Below are positions 26,432-35,248 of a stretch of DNA of 64,000 nt, in pieces. The stretch spans positions 992,001 through 1,056,000 of the forward strand of contig NZ_CP112874.1 in NCBI RefSeq assembly GCF_029910235.1, in the 5' to 3' direction. The notes beneath the pieces are model-generated. The model saw only the letters and a program-made list of their open reading frames with translations. It searched no databases and was not told where the DNA came from. The translations under genes and the position numbers were made by a program. Origin of the DNA: Pseudanabaena galeata CCNP1313 (GTDB lineage Bacteria > Cyanobacteriota > Cyanobacteriia > Pseudanabaenales > Pseudanabaenaceae). The number at the start of each line of letters is the position of its first letter. Positions within the stretch are counted from its first letter, which is position 1.

Positions 26432-27730
26432 CTTAGTGGTGCAGAAAACTCAGGAGAGTCTCAAGATGAGACAATGGTAATACGAGCAAATTCGATACGA
26501 AAATCTAACTTTTCGCGTTTGGCAATAGAAGCACAGGCAGGTGGAGGATTAGTTCTAGGGAAAATCTGCAAAAGAGGAAGAGGTTTTTGTTGGTAAAGAA
26601 GGGTGTGAAGCTGACGGAGACCGAGTTGCAGAAAACTCAAGCCGCGATGATCGTGCCAATCAATAGCCGCCCTTTGCCCCAAACGCACCAACATTATGCC
26701 AAGAATTACAGCAATCAGGTTAGCAGTGGCAAGGAGCATAAACAAACAGGTAAGAGATTGAGCATCACGGAGATGCGAGCTAACCACATTAAAAGCCGCC
26801 GACTTGTAATCCTTAAAATGAGGTTCAATACCGCCAAAGCGTTTGCCATAGAGAGCAAAAGTCTGTAATGAAGGGGGAATATCGGTAAGGACAGCCCATG
26901 AACCGTTAGCCATGTCTAGGTTAGCCGTCGCTAAGTGACAATTAACATCACCGAGTACGGTGACATTGGGAACTAGATAAGCTTGCTCTGTGGGAGGTAT
27001 CAGTTGTTCGACGCGCTTGGTTGTACCTGTCGGCAAAGTCACTAGCAGATCGGACTTTGCGCGAAATGCCCAAGACCATTGATTTTGCTGTAACCATCGG
27101 ATTAATTCCCCATGTTCAAAGCCTCGGTCGGCAAGTAAGGTCACTTTGCTTTCTGGCGGCAATAGGGTGAGTACTTGTTCTAATACGGGACGGTAATGCT
27201 CAAAGCCAACAGTAGCGCTTCCATGCTCTAATACCACTTGCGCTAAAGTAATCGACCTTCCACCCCAAATCAAGCATATTTCGATCAGACAGAATTTATC
27301 CCACAGCATACTCGTATCGAGAGCTAGTTCCAACGATGCTCCTGCAAATGCTTGGAGAAAGTGCTTCACCAATGGGTTATAGAATGTCTCGGCGATGATA
27401 TGTGGATTATGCACAAAGTAGCTTAGTCTTTCCATCTGACTTCTGGCTTGGCACTCTCGATGGCTTAAATAGGGCAACCAATGACTCAGACTCGCACTTC
27501 CTGATTGCAATATCGCAGCTACAGACTCCGCAAATCCTTGGAGATGTCGCTTATCTTTTGGCTTGATCCATTGACGCAATTGTTGTTGTAGCTGAAGATA
27601 TAGGTGGGGCATGGATAAGATCTTTTGTTGAGGAACTTGAGTATCTCATCTCTTGTCCCTTTTATCCCTCTTGTCTCATTTTGAGACTCTATGCCTAGCA
27701 ACCTTTCTCAGACTTTTCTGCACCACTAAG
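26432..27730 (-). mobile_element. 1299-bp IS4-like insertion sequence
   Basis: It has inverted ends CTTAGTGGTGCAGAAAA (17 matching bases) and the direct repeat CACCTGACC at 26423-26431 and 27731-27739. It carries one transposase gene on the minus strand and disrupts the secreted-protein gene. Confidence 0.93.
26461..27612 (-). CDS. IS4-like transposase
   Basis: A 383-residue DDE transposase. LALDTSMLWDKF near 94-105 and LLADRGFEHGEL near 158-169 supply the two aspartates, and YGKRFGGIEPHFKDYKS near 253-270 is a Y-R-E-K-type region with the catalytic glutamate. The C-terminus is basic. Length and end structure suit an intact and possibly active element. The exact IS family would need a database check. 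Confidence 0.85.
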   Translation of the reverse strand: MPHLYLQLQQQLRQWIKPKDKRHLQGFAESVAAILQSGSASLSHWLPYLSHRECQARSQMERLSYFVHNPHIIAETFYNPLVKHFLQAFAGASLELALDTSMLWDKFCLIEICLIWGGRSITLAQVVLEHGSATVGFEHYRPVLEQVLTLLPPESKVTLLADRGFEHGELIRWLQQNQWSWAFRAKSDLLVTLPTGTTKRVEQLIPPTEQAYLVPNVTVLGDVNCHLATANLDMANGSWAVLTDIPPSLQTFALYGKRFGGIEPHFKDYKSAAFNVVSSHLRDAQSLTCLFMLLATANLIAVILGIMLVRLGQRAAIDWHDHRGLSFLQLGLRQLHTLLYQQKPLPLLQIFPRTNPPPACASIAKREKLDFRIEFARITIVSS

Positions 27731-28066
27731 CACCTGACCTTTAGTTTGTGATGGGTAAATAGCTAAAGATGATTCCCATCCTCCCCAATCGCCTAAAAAA
27801 GGAGAGATAGAAGGATCGACTTTCTGCCATGCATTTACAAAATCATTGATTTTACTTATTTCTGATGGCGATCTTCGCTCTTGGAAAAATCTACTTCCTC
27901 CTGCTACTCTTGCTAGTGAATCCGCCACGAGAACTTGGATTTCTTGATCAGATACATATCGAGTAGATTTTGGAGCATTTTGCGCGATCGCCCCTGACCA
28001 ATTCCCCACTATCAAAACCGTTGCAAAACTCAACGAACCCAGAAAAGCTTTTTTTATAAACATCAT

Positions 28067-29207
28067 CTTAGTACAGGACAAAAAGTTGCAAAAGTAGACA
28101 GGAAGGGGTTTTATAAAAGATAACCACATCACAAATAAAACCCCTATGAAAGAGATTAGCGTATTTTGCGAAAAGTTACATGAACATCTGCAATGGAATG
28201 GAGCAAGACTCTTATTTGTGTCGATGTTCCTGATCGCACTAATGCGAGTAAAGACAGTAAACCTAGCGGAAATCGCGACAGGATTTAGTGGAGAAGCCAA
28301 AGTCGAATCACACTATAAGCGGTTACAGAGATTTTTTCGAGAGTTTGAAGTGGACTATGAAAGCATCGCTTTAATGGTCGTCAAAGTGATGAAAATACCT
28401 GAACCATGGGTAATCAGTATCGACCGCACCGATTGGAGATTTGGTAAGACGGTATTTAATGTGCTGACATTGGGAGTAGTGCATCACGGTATCGCATTCC
28501 CGTTGGTCTGGATGATGCTGGACAAAAAAGGTAACTCGAACACCCGTGAACGTTGTGAATTGTGTAATCGATTTCTGGAAATATTTGGAGATCGCAAAAT
28601 CGACTTTTTGACCGCAGACCGAGAATTTGTGGGGGAAGAATGGTTTGATTACTTGCTGTGTGACCCATGTACCCACTTTCGTATCCGTATTCGCAAAAAC
28701 ACCTTGCTTGACGATGGGCAGAAGCAACTACGGGCTGACGTTTGTTTCCAAGATCTCCAAGTTGGTCAATCGAAAGTATTGTCTAAGCCGAGGCTTGTTT
28801 GGCAACATTGGCTCTATATTGCGGCAATGCGTCTGGAGGATGGCGATTTGTTAATTGTAGCAACCGCTCATGACCCTAATACCGCTATTGCTGACTATGC
28901 CAAACGTTGGGCGATTGAGACTTTGTTTGGCTGTTTTAAATCCCGTGGCTTTTGTTTGGAGGCTACTCACCTTCAAGCCCCTGAACGCCTTTCTAAACTT
29001 ATTGCTTTACTCACCCTCGCTTTATGTTGGGCTTTTTCTTCGGGGCTTTGGCTTGCTCAGCTCAATCCCCTCAAACCTAAAAAGCACGGTCGCTTACCTA
29101 AAAGCATTTTTCGTCTTGGTTTTGATTTTCTGCGTCATATCATCTTTGACATCCATCTCAATTCCGAGGCTTTCTTCAACTCCATTAAATTTTTGTCCTG
29201 TACTTAG
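28067..29207 (+). mobile_element. 1141-bp IS4-family insertion sequence
   Basis: It has inverted ends CTTAGTACAGGAC / GTCCTGTACTTAG with one mismatch, and the direct repeat AAACATCAT at 28058-28066 and 29208-29216. The duplicated 9-mer contains the start codon of the disrupted gene (CAT on this strand). The insertion separates that gene from any upstream promoter and from the gene at 29231. Confidence 0.92.
28146..29207 (+). CDS. IS4-family transposase
   Basis: A 353-residue DDE transposase. WVISIDRTDW near 95-104 and FLTADREFVGEEWF near 155-168 carry the aspartates, and YAKRWAIETLFGCFK near 249-263 is a perfect Y-(2)-R-(3)-E-(6)-K motif. The stop codon lies in the right inverted repeat. It appears intact. 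Confidence 0.93.
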   Translation: MKEISVFCEKLHEHLQWNGARLLFVSMFLIALMRVKTVNLAEIATGFSGEAKVESHYKRLQRFFREFEVDYESIALMVVKVMKIPEPWVISIDRTDWRFGKTVFNVLTLGVVHHGIAFPLVWMMLDKKGNSNTRERCELCNRFLEIFGDRKIDFLTADREFVGEEWFDYLLCDPCTHFRIRIRKNTLLDDGQKQLRADVCFQDLQVGQSKVLSKPRLVWQHWLYIAAMRLEDGDLLIVATAHDPNTAIADYAKRWAIETLFGCFKSRGFCLEATHLQAPERLSKLIALLTLALCWAFSSGLWLAQLNPLKPKKHGRLPKSIFRLGFDFLRHIIFDIHLNSEAFFNSIKFLSCT

Positions 29208-29230
29208 AAACATCATATTTAAACTAATCC

Positions 29231-29812
29231 TTATCTTTTATTCCGATTACCTTCTCTAACTGCCGAGTTTGCAATTGCTAATGCAGCGTCAGGCTGTCTT
29301 CGTTTAGATGCAACTTCATATAGAACCCCATTGGACTTCCATTGCACTGTAGACCAGCACGCTGTACCACCACACCAACTCGTAATCAAAGCATTGGAAT
29401 TATCAGACAATTTTACTTGACTGAAACTGGGAGAATATCTAGGGTCTGAGTCCAGAGATCTTCTCTCAAAATCTTTCCTACGCTTAGCGCTGATTGAAAA
29501 ACGAAAAGCGGCATTGCCAGGAGTTACGGAACGGTGATAAAAGTTATAAAAACCCAAGGTATAGTAACTATCTGAGTCAGTCCCTAAATAAGCATAAATA
29601 GTTTCACTTTTATCAAATTTGTATTGTTCAACTACCTGTTCAGAGGGCAATAGAATTGGAACATTTGTTCTTCTTGCAATTTGTGCAGAAATTGCCTTGA
29701 TTGAAAATGTTCCTGCGATCGCCCCCGACCAATTCCCCACCATCAAAACCGTTGCAAAACTGAGCGTACCCAATAAGAAACTTTTTCTACTGACAAGATT
29801 TTTCCCAATCAT
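29231..29812 (-). CDS. Secreted protein of unknown function with the shared leader
   Basis: A 193-residue exported protein. Its signal peptide ends GNWSGAIAG and closely matches those of the proteins at 24356 and 28066, but the mature part shows no FLGxW or YPSS units. The mature region includes a CGGTAC pair near 143-148. I do not recognise it. The start overlaps the stop of the LprI-like gene upstream by 4 bases, so the two are coupled. It ends 24 bases before the insertion sequence. Confidence 0.75.
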   Translation of the reverse strand: MIGKNLVSRKSFLLGTLSFATVLMVGNWSGAIAGTFSIKAISAQIARRTNVPILLPSEQVVEQYKFDKSETIYAYLGTDSDSYYTLGFYNFYHRSVTPGNAAFRFSISAKRRKDFERRSLDSDPRYSPSFSQVKLSDNSNALITSWCGGTACWSTVQWKSNGVLYEVASKRRQPDAALAIANSAVREGNRNKR

Positions 29813-30204
29813 CTCAAATATCCTCTCAAAACTTCAGTTCTTTCAATCGTCACCCTTCTGAGACAATCGTTTAAAAATATTCGATATCCACTCCCACGCA
29901 TATTATTTTGTGTCTCCCTATCACAAGTAGCATCACGCTCATCAATCCATGCCAATTGACGATCAATTAATCGTTCTTTTTCATTGCCACTCAACTGCGA
30001 GATTACCTCTTTCCAAACTGAGTTTAATTCACGATCCGCTTTTTCGTATGCTAAACGAGCGCATCTTTGCATCTGAACTTGATACCTAGGCTTTACACAG
30101 CTTGTATCATCTTGTGCCGACAAAGGTGATACAAGCTGTGTAAAGCAAGTCAACATAAATCCCAGAGAAATTAGTAAAAATTTATTCTTATTTGTAAAGT
30201 TCAT
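29809..30204 (-). CDS. LprI-like (DUF1311) exported protein
   Basis: A 131-residue protein with a signal peptide to about residue 31. The mature part shows the lysozyme-inhibitor LprI N-terminal type pattern (PF07007): MQRCARLAYEKADRELNSVW near 45-64, LIDRQLAWIDERDATCD near 80-96, and CLRRVTIERTEVLR near the end. It has four cysteines in the mature part. A role in protecting the cell wall from lysozyme is known for one family member, but the family is broad. It is co-transcribed with the gene at 29231. Confidence 0.75.
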   Translation of the reverse strand: MNFTNKNKFLLISLGFMLTCFTQLVSPLSAQDDTSCVKPRYQVQMQRCARLAYEKADRELNSVWKEVISQLSGNEKERLIDRQLAWIDERDATCDRETQNNMRGSGYRIFLNDCLRRVTIERTEVLRGYLR

Positions 30205-30265
30205 AAAGTTTAACCTTATTTAATTACATCAAAACATCAATATAAATCTATGGCCGTCGTCGTGA

Positions 30266-30838
30266 TTATCTTCTATATAAAACTTGACTCCGATGAATTA
30301 CACCGCCTCTACCACAAAAATTTGTGCGAAGCCAACCATCACCAACCACACCTCCGCTAAGCTCGATCGCAGTCAACTCGCGAATAGTACAGACGATACT
30401 ACCATTGGGAGAACTTCTTACATTTGAAGGTGGATCAAATACAACTCCAATCGCTATTCCTTCATTAAAACTAGGAGCAGTACAAACAATTTGCATCATA
30501 TCCCTCGTTGCTTGAGATTGCGGTCTATTAACCGCTTGCTCTGGGAAAGTGAGCCACGTTCTCGACTGGCAATTAGCTTGAGCTTGAATACGTTCATTGC
30601 CAAGATTATAATCAAAATTTACCTTTCGAGAACTTATTCTAGAGATAGAACACAGATCAACACTAATGTTCTGCCCACCAACAGCAGTACCCGTAGAATA
30701 ATCACAGTTCCCAGCTTGTGCCGACAGCCCATGAGAATCGACAAGCGCATACACCAAAATTGCTACATTCAAGCAGTAGACAAATGGAAATATAGGCTTC
30801 ACTAAAGATAAGGCTCTCTTGTAATTTATAAAACCCAT
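30266..30838 (-). CDS. Exported protein with C-terminal SH3-like domain
   Basis: About 190 residues from the start at 30838 (MGFINYKRALS). A hydrophobic leader spans about residues 10-40. The C-terminal region PPSNVRSSPNGSIVCTI and WLRTNFCGRGGVIHRSQV is a bacterial SH3-like repeat, often involved in wall or ligand binding. Several cysteines are present. It belongs to the run of secreted proteins on this strand but lacks the GNWSGAIA leader. The longer frame from 30889 has no clear support. Confidence 0.72.
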   Translation of the reverse strand: MGFINYKRALSLVKPIFPFVYCLNVAILVYALVDSHGLSAQAGNCDYSTGTAVGGQNISVDLCSISRISSRKVNFDYNLGNERIQAQANCQSRTWLTFPEQAVNRPQSQATRDMMQIVCTAPSFNEGIAIGVVFDPPSNVRSSPNGSIVCTIRELTAIELSGGVVGDGWLRTNFCGRGGVIHRSQVLYRR

Positions 30839-31094
30839 GTAATTTAGCCTTAACTGAATAGACTTATAAAATACTGGCGCGATCGCCACTCAATCCCGAA
30901 TATATCACTATTCGATCAATTTGATCACTAATAATCTTAAATTTTTGTAAATACATTGATGTTATCCCTGCGGATGGAGGGATTTGGAGACCAAAACTCA
31001 TCAAACAACCATGAGCAGAATGTTATCCTGAATCCTATCTGTTAACTCACAAAGTTATGTTATCCTCCAATCTTTCATTAATATAATTGAATAT
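30839..31094. other. Divergent intergenic region
   Basis: It is AT-rich, with promoters expected in both directions. It contains the phrase GGATTTGGAGACCAAA also found near 1837. No gene was seen. Confidence 0.4.
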
Positions 31095-31343
31095 ATGAAA
31101 ACCATACCCGTAGATAGACTCACCACCAACTTTATCAACCTACTAGAAGAAATCGCCACCACAGGCGACCCCATCGAACTTGATTGGCAAGGCAAACGCT
31201 TCCAAATATCACCAGTAACACCCAAAAATATAGCCACAAATAGGCTAGACAATTTAGTAAGACGACCAAATGTTATCATTGGCGATCCAGAAGACCTAGT
31301 AAGCATTTCTTGGGAACATGAACTCAACCTCGATCTACCTTGA
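31095..31343 (+). CDS. Phd/YefM-like antitoxin
   Basis: An 82-residue protein: the N-terminal part IPVDRLTTNFINLLEEIATTGDPIELDWQGK resembles the Phd/YefM DNA-binding fold, and an acidic C-terminal tail would bind the toxin. The toxin gene overlaps its end by 26 bases. Confidence 0.8.
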   Translation: MKTIPVDRLTTNFINLLEEIATTGDPIELDWQGKRFQISPVTPKNIATNRLDNLVRRPNVIIGDPEDLVSISWEHELNLDLP

Positions 31344-31707
31344 TACCCATGTCATTATTTGGCTCTATGTTGACGAGCGAAACAAACTGAGCAACTTTGC
31401 CCAGTCCATTATTTCCCAAAACTACGATCTCATCTGTTCCCCATTAGTGAAACTAGAGCTACAGTACCTATACGAAATAGGCAGAATTACAGATTCGCCA
31501 AACCTAATTTTGACAGATCTTGCTAATCGTATTGGCTTGCGCCTATGCGATAAAAGTTTTATTGAAATTATTAACTGCGCCCTATCGATTACATGGACTC
31601 GTGATGTTTTCGATCGCCTCATCGTTGCAAACGCAATGGTCAGCGAAAATATCTTACTAAGCAAAGACCACAAAATCCTTGAAAACTACACCCATGCGAA
31701 ATGGTAG
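31318..31707 (+). CDS. PIN-domain toxin (VapC-like)
   Basis: A 129-residue PIN protein: YLDTHVIIWLY near residues 7-17 holds the first aspartate, KLELQYLYEIG near 42-52 the Glu, and WTRDVFDRLIVANA near 92-105 the further acidic residues. LLSKDHKIL closes the domain. It is typical of VapC ribonucleases paired with a Phd-type antitoxin. Confidence 0.87.
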   Translation: MNSTSIYLDTHVIIWLYVDERNKLSNFAQSIISQNYDLICSPLVKLELQYLYEIGRITDSPNLILTDLANRIGLRLCDKSFIEIINCALSITWTRDVFDRLIVANAMVSENILLSKDHKILENYTHAKW

Positions 31708-32324
31708 GAATAGCAGGATGTTCATTTAGCGGCACGAGTATCAAATCCTTCCGCTACATTATTTACCTTACGCTCTAATAAATGAGACGATAGCCACCAC
31801 TTTTCCCCTTTTGAATATCGCTATTCTTGACCCGCACTTTAAAAACAACAATATCCAATCCCGACAGGCGATCGCCTAATACTTCTCCAGACTATAATTT
31901 CTCGATTACAGGTTGTACATCTGAGCGAATTTTACGATAGCGCTTAAACAGAATCCGAAACTGCCTCTCAAAGTTACCAGAAGTCTCGACTTGAACAATT
32001 AGGTAGAATTGAACTAGATGATATTCTGATTTGCTAGTTGTAAGGTGCGAGCAAAACTCTAATGACTTTGGCAAAATAATAATTGCTCTTGCAATTGATC
32101 ATCGAGCAGACTGATACTATTTGCCGTACTTATTGGCAGAGTTTCTACAAAAACTTGTTAATAGTCAAGGTGAAAAATTTTGGGAAGCGTAGATTTTATA
32201 CCTAAATATTCAGCAGCAAACCAATTAAGATCCACTCTTGTGACCTAGATAACGTTTAGAATGATCGCTAGTGTCCAAAATAAGTAACTGAATAGTGGAC
32301 AGCAACGAACGAGTATTTGAAGAT
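31708..32324. other. 617-bp stretch before carA
   Basis: It holds a relE fossil on the minus strand (31775-32000). The remainder is AT-rich sequence with no convincing gene. Confidence 0.5.
31775..32000 (-). pseudogene. relE toxin fossil with in-frame stop
   Basis: On the minus strand the frame reads ETSGNFERQFRILFKRYRKI, then IRSDVQPVIEKL, a TAG, and in the same frame SGEVLGDRLSGLDIVVFKVR and NSDIQKGKSGGYRLIY before a second stop. This is the RelE-type layout of the partner of RelN antitoxins. The N-terminus and the usual C-terminal LLLTIYSK part are absent. No antitoxin gene is next to it. Confidence 0.7.
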
Positions 32325-33497
32325 ATGGCAACAAAGCAAGCAGCGATTTTGGTCTTGGCGGATGGTACTTGTTACCGTGGCTATGCCTTTGGCGCATCGG
32401 GAACCGCGATCGGCGAAGTGGTATTTAATACGGGTATGACTGGCTACCAAGAGGTAATGACCGATCCCAGCTACCGAGGTCAAATTGTGACTTTCACCTG
32501 CCCCGAACTTGGCAATACAGGCGTAACCCCCGAAGATGATGAATCCGATCGCCCACAGGTGCGTGGCGTAATAGCCCGTAACATTACCGCCCTACCAAGC
32601 AACTGGCGATCGCGTCAGTCCTTGCCCGACTACCTCAAGGCGCATAATGTCGTCGGTATTGCAGGGATTGATACTCGTGCGCTTACCCGTAAACTGCGAT
32701 CGCTTGGCGCAATGAATGGCGGCATCTCCACCGAAATTCTCGATCCTGAAGTGTTACTGGCTAAGGTGAAAGCTGCGCCATCAATGCAGGGTCAAAACCT
32801 CGCTCAAGCAGCTTCCACCGATCGCATTTATGAATGGGCAGACAAAACCTTACCTGAATGGGAATTTACCGAACCATCTCAGTTAACAGGTGAAGCGATG
32901 ACTGTTGTAGCGATCGACTTTGGTGTAAAACGGAATATTTTGCGTCGTCTCGCTAGCTACGGCTGCCGCGTGATCGTCGTTCCTGCCGATACCCCCGCCG
33001 AAAAGATTCTCTCTTATAATCCCGATGGCATCTTCCTATCAAACGGCCCTGGAGATCCCGCCGCCGTTACCCAAGGCATTGAAACAGCGAAGGCTTTGCT
33101 AGCTGCGGATAAACCAATGTTTGGGATTTGTCTAGGTCATCAGATTTTGGGCTTATCCATGGGTGGCGATACCTTCAAACTCAAGTTTGGACATCGTGGC
33201 TTAAATCAACCTGCCCAAAACCAAGCGGAAAATGCCGATCGCCGAGTGGAGATCACCAGCCAAAATCATGGTTTTGCGCTCACAGGTGAATCCTTTGAGG
33301 CATCTCCCGCCATGTTGACCCATATCAACCTCAACGATCGCACGGTCGCAGGGCTAGAGCATAAAACTTTGCCAATCTTCTCGGTACAATATCACCCAGA
33401 GGCAAGCCCTGGTCCTCACGATGCTGATTATCTGTTCGAGCGTTTTGTGAAATCCATGCGCGAACATAAAAATAACTCTAAGCAAGTAGCAGCTTAG
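32325..33497 (+). CDS. carA: Carbamoyl phosphate synthase small subunit
   Basis: About 390 residues, the glutaminase subunit that supplies ammonia for carbamoyl phosphate, needed for arginine and pyrimidine synthesis. An N-terminal CPSase domain ([20 protein letters not shown]) is followed by a class I amidotransferase domain with the nucleophile in [12 protein letters not shown] and the His/Glu pair in [10 protein letters not shown]. The start ATGGCAACAAAGC at 32325 is preferred; the frame extends ten codons further. Confidence 0.96.
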   Translation: MATKQAAILVLADGTCYRGYAFGASGTAIGEVVFNTGMTGYQEVMTDPSYRGQIVTFTCPELGNTGVTPEDDESDRPQVRGVIARNITALPSNWRSRQSLPDYLKAHNVVGIAGIDTRALTRKLRSLGAMNGGISTEILDPEVLLAKVKAAPSMQGQNLAQAASTDRIYEWADKTLPEWEFTEPSQLTGEAMTVVAIDFGVKRNILRRLASYGCRVIVVPADTPAEKILSYNPDGIFLSNGPGDPAAVTQGIETAKALLAADKPMFGICLGHQILGLSMGGDTFKLKFGHRGLNQPAQNQAENADRRVEITSQNHGFALTGESFEASPAMLTHINLNDRTVAGLEHKTLPIFSVQYHPEASPGPHDADYLFERFVKSMREHKNNSKQVAA

Positions 33498-33506
33498 CCA
33501 TCCTGA

Positions 33507-33600
33507 TCCCCCCCACCCCCCTTAAAAAGGCAGGAGAATTTTCTTCTTCCCCCTTTTTAAGGGGGATTGAGGGGGATCTAAACTCCGAAACATAGACAAA
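33507..33600. repeat. C/G-rich palindromic repeat between carA and raf1
   Basis: CCCCCTTAAAAAGG and CCCCCTTTTTAAGGGGG arms in the layout of the family at 20282, without the AAACCATTTAAG ends. It follows the carA stop and may serve as its terminator. Confidence 0.65.
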
Positions 33601-33618
33601 AGAACTATCAAAACAATC

Positions 33619-34710
33619 ATGCCCACTCCCGTAGCCACACTTCCCACCGACTCTGAAGGACTTTTGAAACTCTTACGCCATAAGGAAGGAACTTGGGTGC
33701 AGTGGGGAATTGCTTGTCAAATGCTCCAAAAAATGGGTGAGAATTCTCTCGCAATTTTTGAGAACACTGGCTTTGAACCAATTCAACAAAACCAGATTGT
33801 GGTTGCTTCACAGGTCTATGCGAGTCTGCAAGCAGGTAATGCGGCGGATATTGTCCTCGCTCATTTTGAACAGAAAGGCAGTGACATTCTTAATGAGTTG
33901 CGCGTACTCAATCAGACAGAGAGAGTAGCGATGGCAACCTTCGCACTCGAAAAAAATCTTGATGTTTTGGAAGCTAAGGATGTTGTTAAAGCAATTAAGG
34001 AAGCTTCTAATGTTGCTAACTTGCCTGAAGGATTTACACGTCATCCTGGGGACACTGTGGTATTGCAAATCTTAAAAGCAACACAAGGCAAAATCGATCC
34101 ACAGGAACGCACTAGACTGATTGCGCGGGGATTGCGGTTTGCCCATAGTGAGAAAGCGCGTGCAGCGATCGAGCGTCTGCTTATGGAAATGTCAGCACCC
34201 GCCAAGAAAAAAGCTCCAAACCTGCCCAACTTCCGTTACGATGCGGAAGATAGTATTCCTCGTATCTTGCCTGTAGTTGGTACATTACCGCTATCAATTG
34301 ATGAGTTTAAGTCCTCTCCAAAAACTGAAGAATTAGCCCCCTTTGGAATTGTCCATTCCGCCGTTGCATCCACTTGGGCAACTCTGCCTGGTTGGTTTGT
34401 CGTCCATGAAGCAGAAGATGGAGTAGTGGTTTGTGGTAATACTGACACCTTACAGGCGGCGATTAATCAAGAAGTTCTTAGCTCTGTCCGCGATCGCGCT
34501 GAGGATATCTTGGTACTAGTCGATCGCGCTCAACGCGAATGGGATGAGAATAGCTATTTTGCGATCGCGGGTGAGGATGGCAATCTCCAGTTTGCATGGT
34601 TTGAGCTACCGCCAGAAGTGGAACTCTTCGGCAAAATCACTTTAACTCTGCGCCCCAAACGCTTCTTTGACGAAGCCGCCTCTCAAGATCGCTGGCAGTT
34701 TGAAGAATAA
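33619..34710 (+). CDS. raf1: Rubisco accumulation factor 1
   Basis: A 363-residue Raf1 protein, a cyanobacterial and plant chaperone that holds RbcL dimers during Rubisco assembly. An N-terminal helical domain (LLRHKEGTWVQWGIACQMLQ near residues 14-33) is followed by the alpha region, a linker near 190-205 and a C-terminal beta dimerisation domain starting around RILPVVGTLPLS. Length and layout are normal for the family. It stands alone, not with rbcLXS. Confidence 0.93.
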   Translation: MPTPVATLPTDSEGLLKLLRHKEGTWVQWGIACQMLQKMGENSLAIFENTGFEPIQQNQIVVASQVYASLQAGNAADIVLAHFEQKGSDILNELRVLNQTERVAMATFALEKNLDVLEAKDVVKAIKEASNVANLPEGFTRHPGDTVVLQILKATQGKIDPQERTRLIARGLRFAHSEKARAAIERLLMEMSAPAKKKAPNLPNFRYDAEDSIPRILPVVGTLPLSIDEFKSSPKTEELAPFGIVHSAVASTWATLPGWFVVHEAEDGVVVCGNTDTLQAAINQEVLSSVRDRAEDILVLVDRAQREWDENSYFAIAGEDGNLQFAWFELPPEVELFGKITLTLRPKRFFDEAASQDRWQFEE

Positions 34711-34724
34711 AACTGTACATTTAC

Positions 34725-34827
34725 AGCGCTTTGCGCTCAAATTCAAACCAAGAAAAAAAATTGAAAGCGTTGCAAAGCAACGCTTTCAATTTTTTTCTTG
34801 TGGTTCGTTTGATCGGTAATTGCTGTA
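34725..34827. repeat. Palindromic repeat with TTGAAAGCG hairpin, copy 2
   Basis: A GAAAGCGTTGCAAAGCAACGC hairpin lies between AAGAAAAAAAATT and TTTTTTTCTTG. Its right end GTGGTTCGTTTGATCGGTAA and a few further bases reappear, inverted, at 37131-37157, exactly where hsdM is truncated. Confidence 0.65.
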
Positions 34828-34832
34828 AAACA

Positions 34833-34943
34833 ATGTTAGTTCGACGAAAGCGAAAAATGGTAAGAATCGCTAAGCGATTCTTACCATTTTTCGCCATTTG
34901 CGGCGTGCGAAGCACGACGCAAATGGCTATATCGAACTCACGT
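34833..34943. mobile_element. 111-bp IS982-type MITE, copy 4
   Basis: The left end is degenerate (ATGTTAGTTCGACG) and the right end CGAACTCACGT is intact. The interior palindromes are as in the other copies. Confidence 0.75.
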
Positions 34944-34952
34944 CACGTTAAG

Positions 34953-35205
34953 AACCCATTTAAGAATTACTTTCTGCGGTTAAATCTAAAAGATCCCCCT
35001 CAATCCCCCTTAAAAAGGGGGAAGAATTTAATTCTCCCCCCTTTTTAACGTCAGTTCGACGAAAGCGAAAAATGGTAAGAATCGCTAAGCGATTCTTACC
35101 ATTTTTCGCCATTTGCGTCGTGCTTCGCACGCCGCAAATGGCTATATCGAACTCACGTCTTTTTAAGGGGGGCTGGGGGGGATCTAGACAATTCTTAAAT
35201 GGTTT
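34953..35205. mobile_element. C/G-rich palindromic element carrying a nested MITE
   Basis: Ends AACCCATTTAAGAATT and AATTCTTAAATGGTTT bound the same C/G-rich interior as at 20282. It is interrupted at 35048-35158 by an IS982-type MITE. Confidence 0.82.
35048..35158. mobile_element. 111-bp IS982-type MITE, copy 5, nested, with 7-bp duplication
   Basis: ACGTCAGTTCGACG to CGAACTCACGT, flanked by CTTTTTA at 35041-35047 and 35159-35165. Removing the element and one CTTTTTA restores the palindrome of the host repeat. Confidence 0.9.
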
Positions 35206-35248
35206 CCAAAACATAAAATGGCATAGCCATTTTATGTTTTGGGATAAA

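Larger units (their letters stand above)
26111..28066 (-). pseudogene. Paralogue of the triple-domain secreted protein, interrupted by two IS elements
   Basis: The 5' part (28066 to 27740) encodes a signal peptide with GNWSGAIA and one unit to YPSQTKGQ. The 3' part (26422 to 26111) continues with VCLVSTYYISDRVGVRTINE and a closing CTASLPSQ. Removing the element at 26432-27730 and one 9-bp duplication rejoins the two in frame and gives the same arrangement as the middle unit of the neighbour at 24356. A second element has inserted exactly at the start codon. The protein would be short (about 200 residues, one unit). Confidence 0.85.

Noticed and set aside
28371-28727. 118-codon frame antisense to the IS4 transposase
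   Set aside because: It is a shadow of the transposase gene with no start signal or family match.
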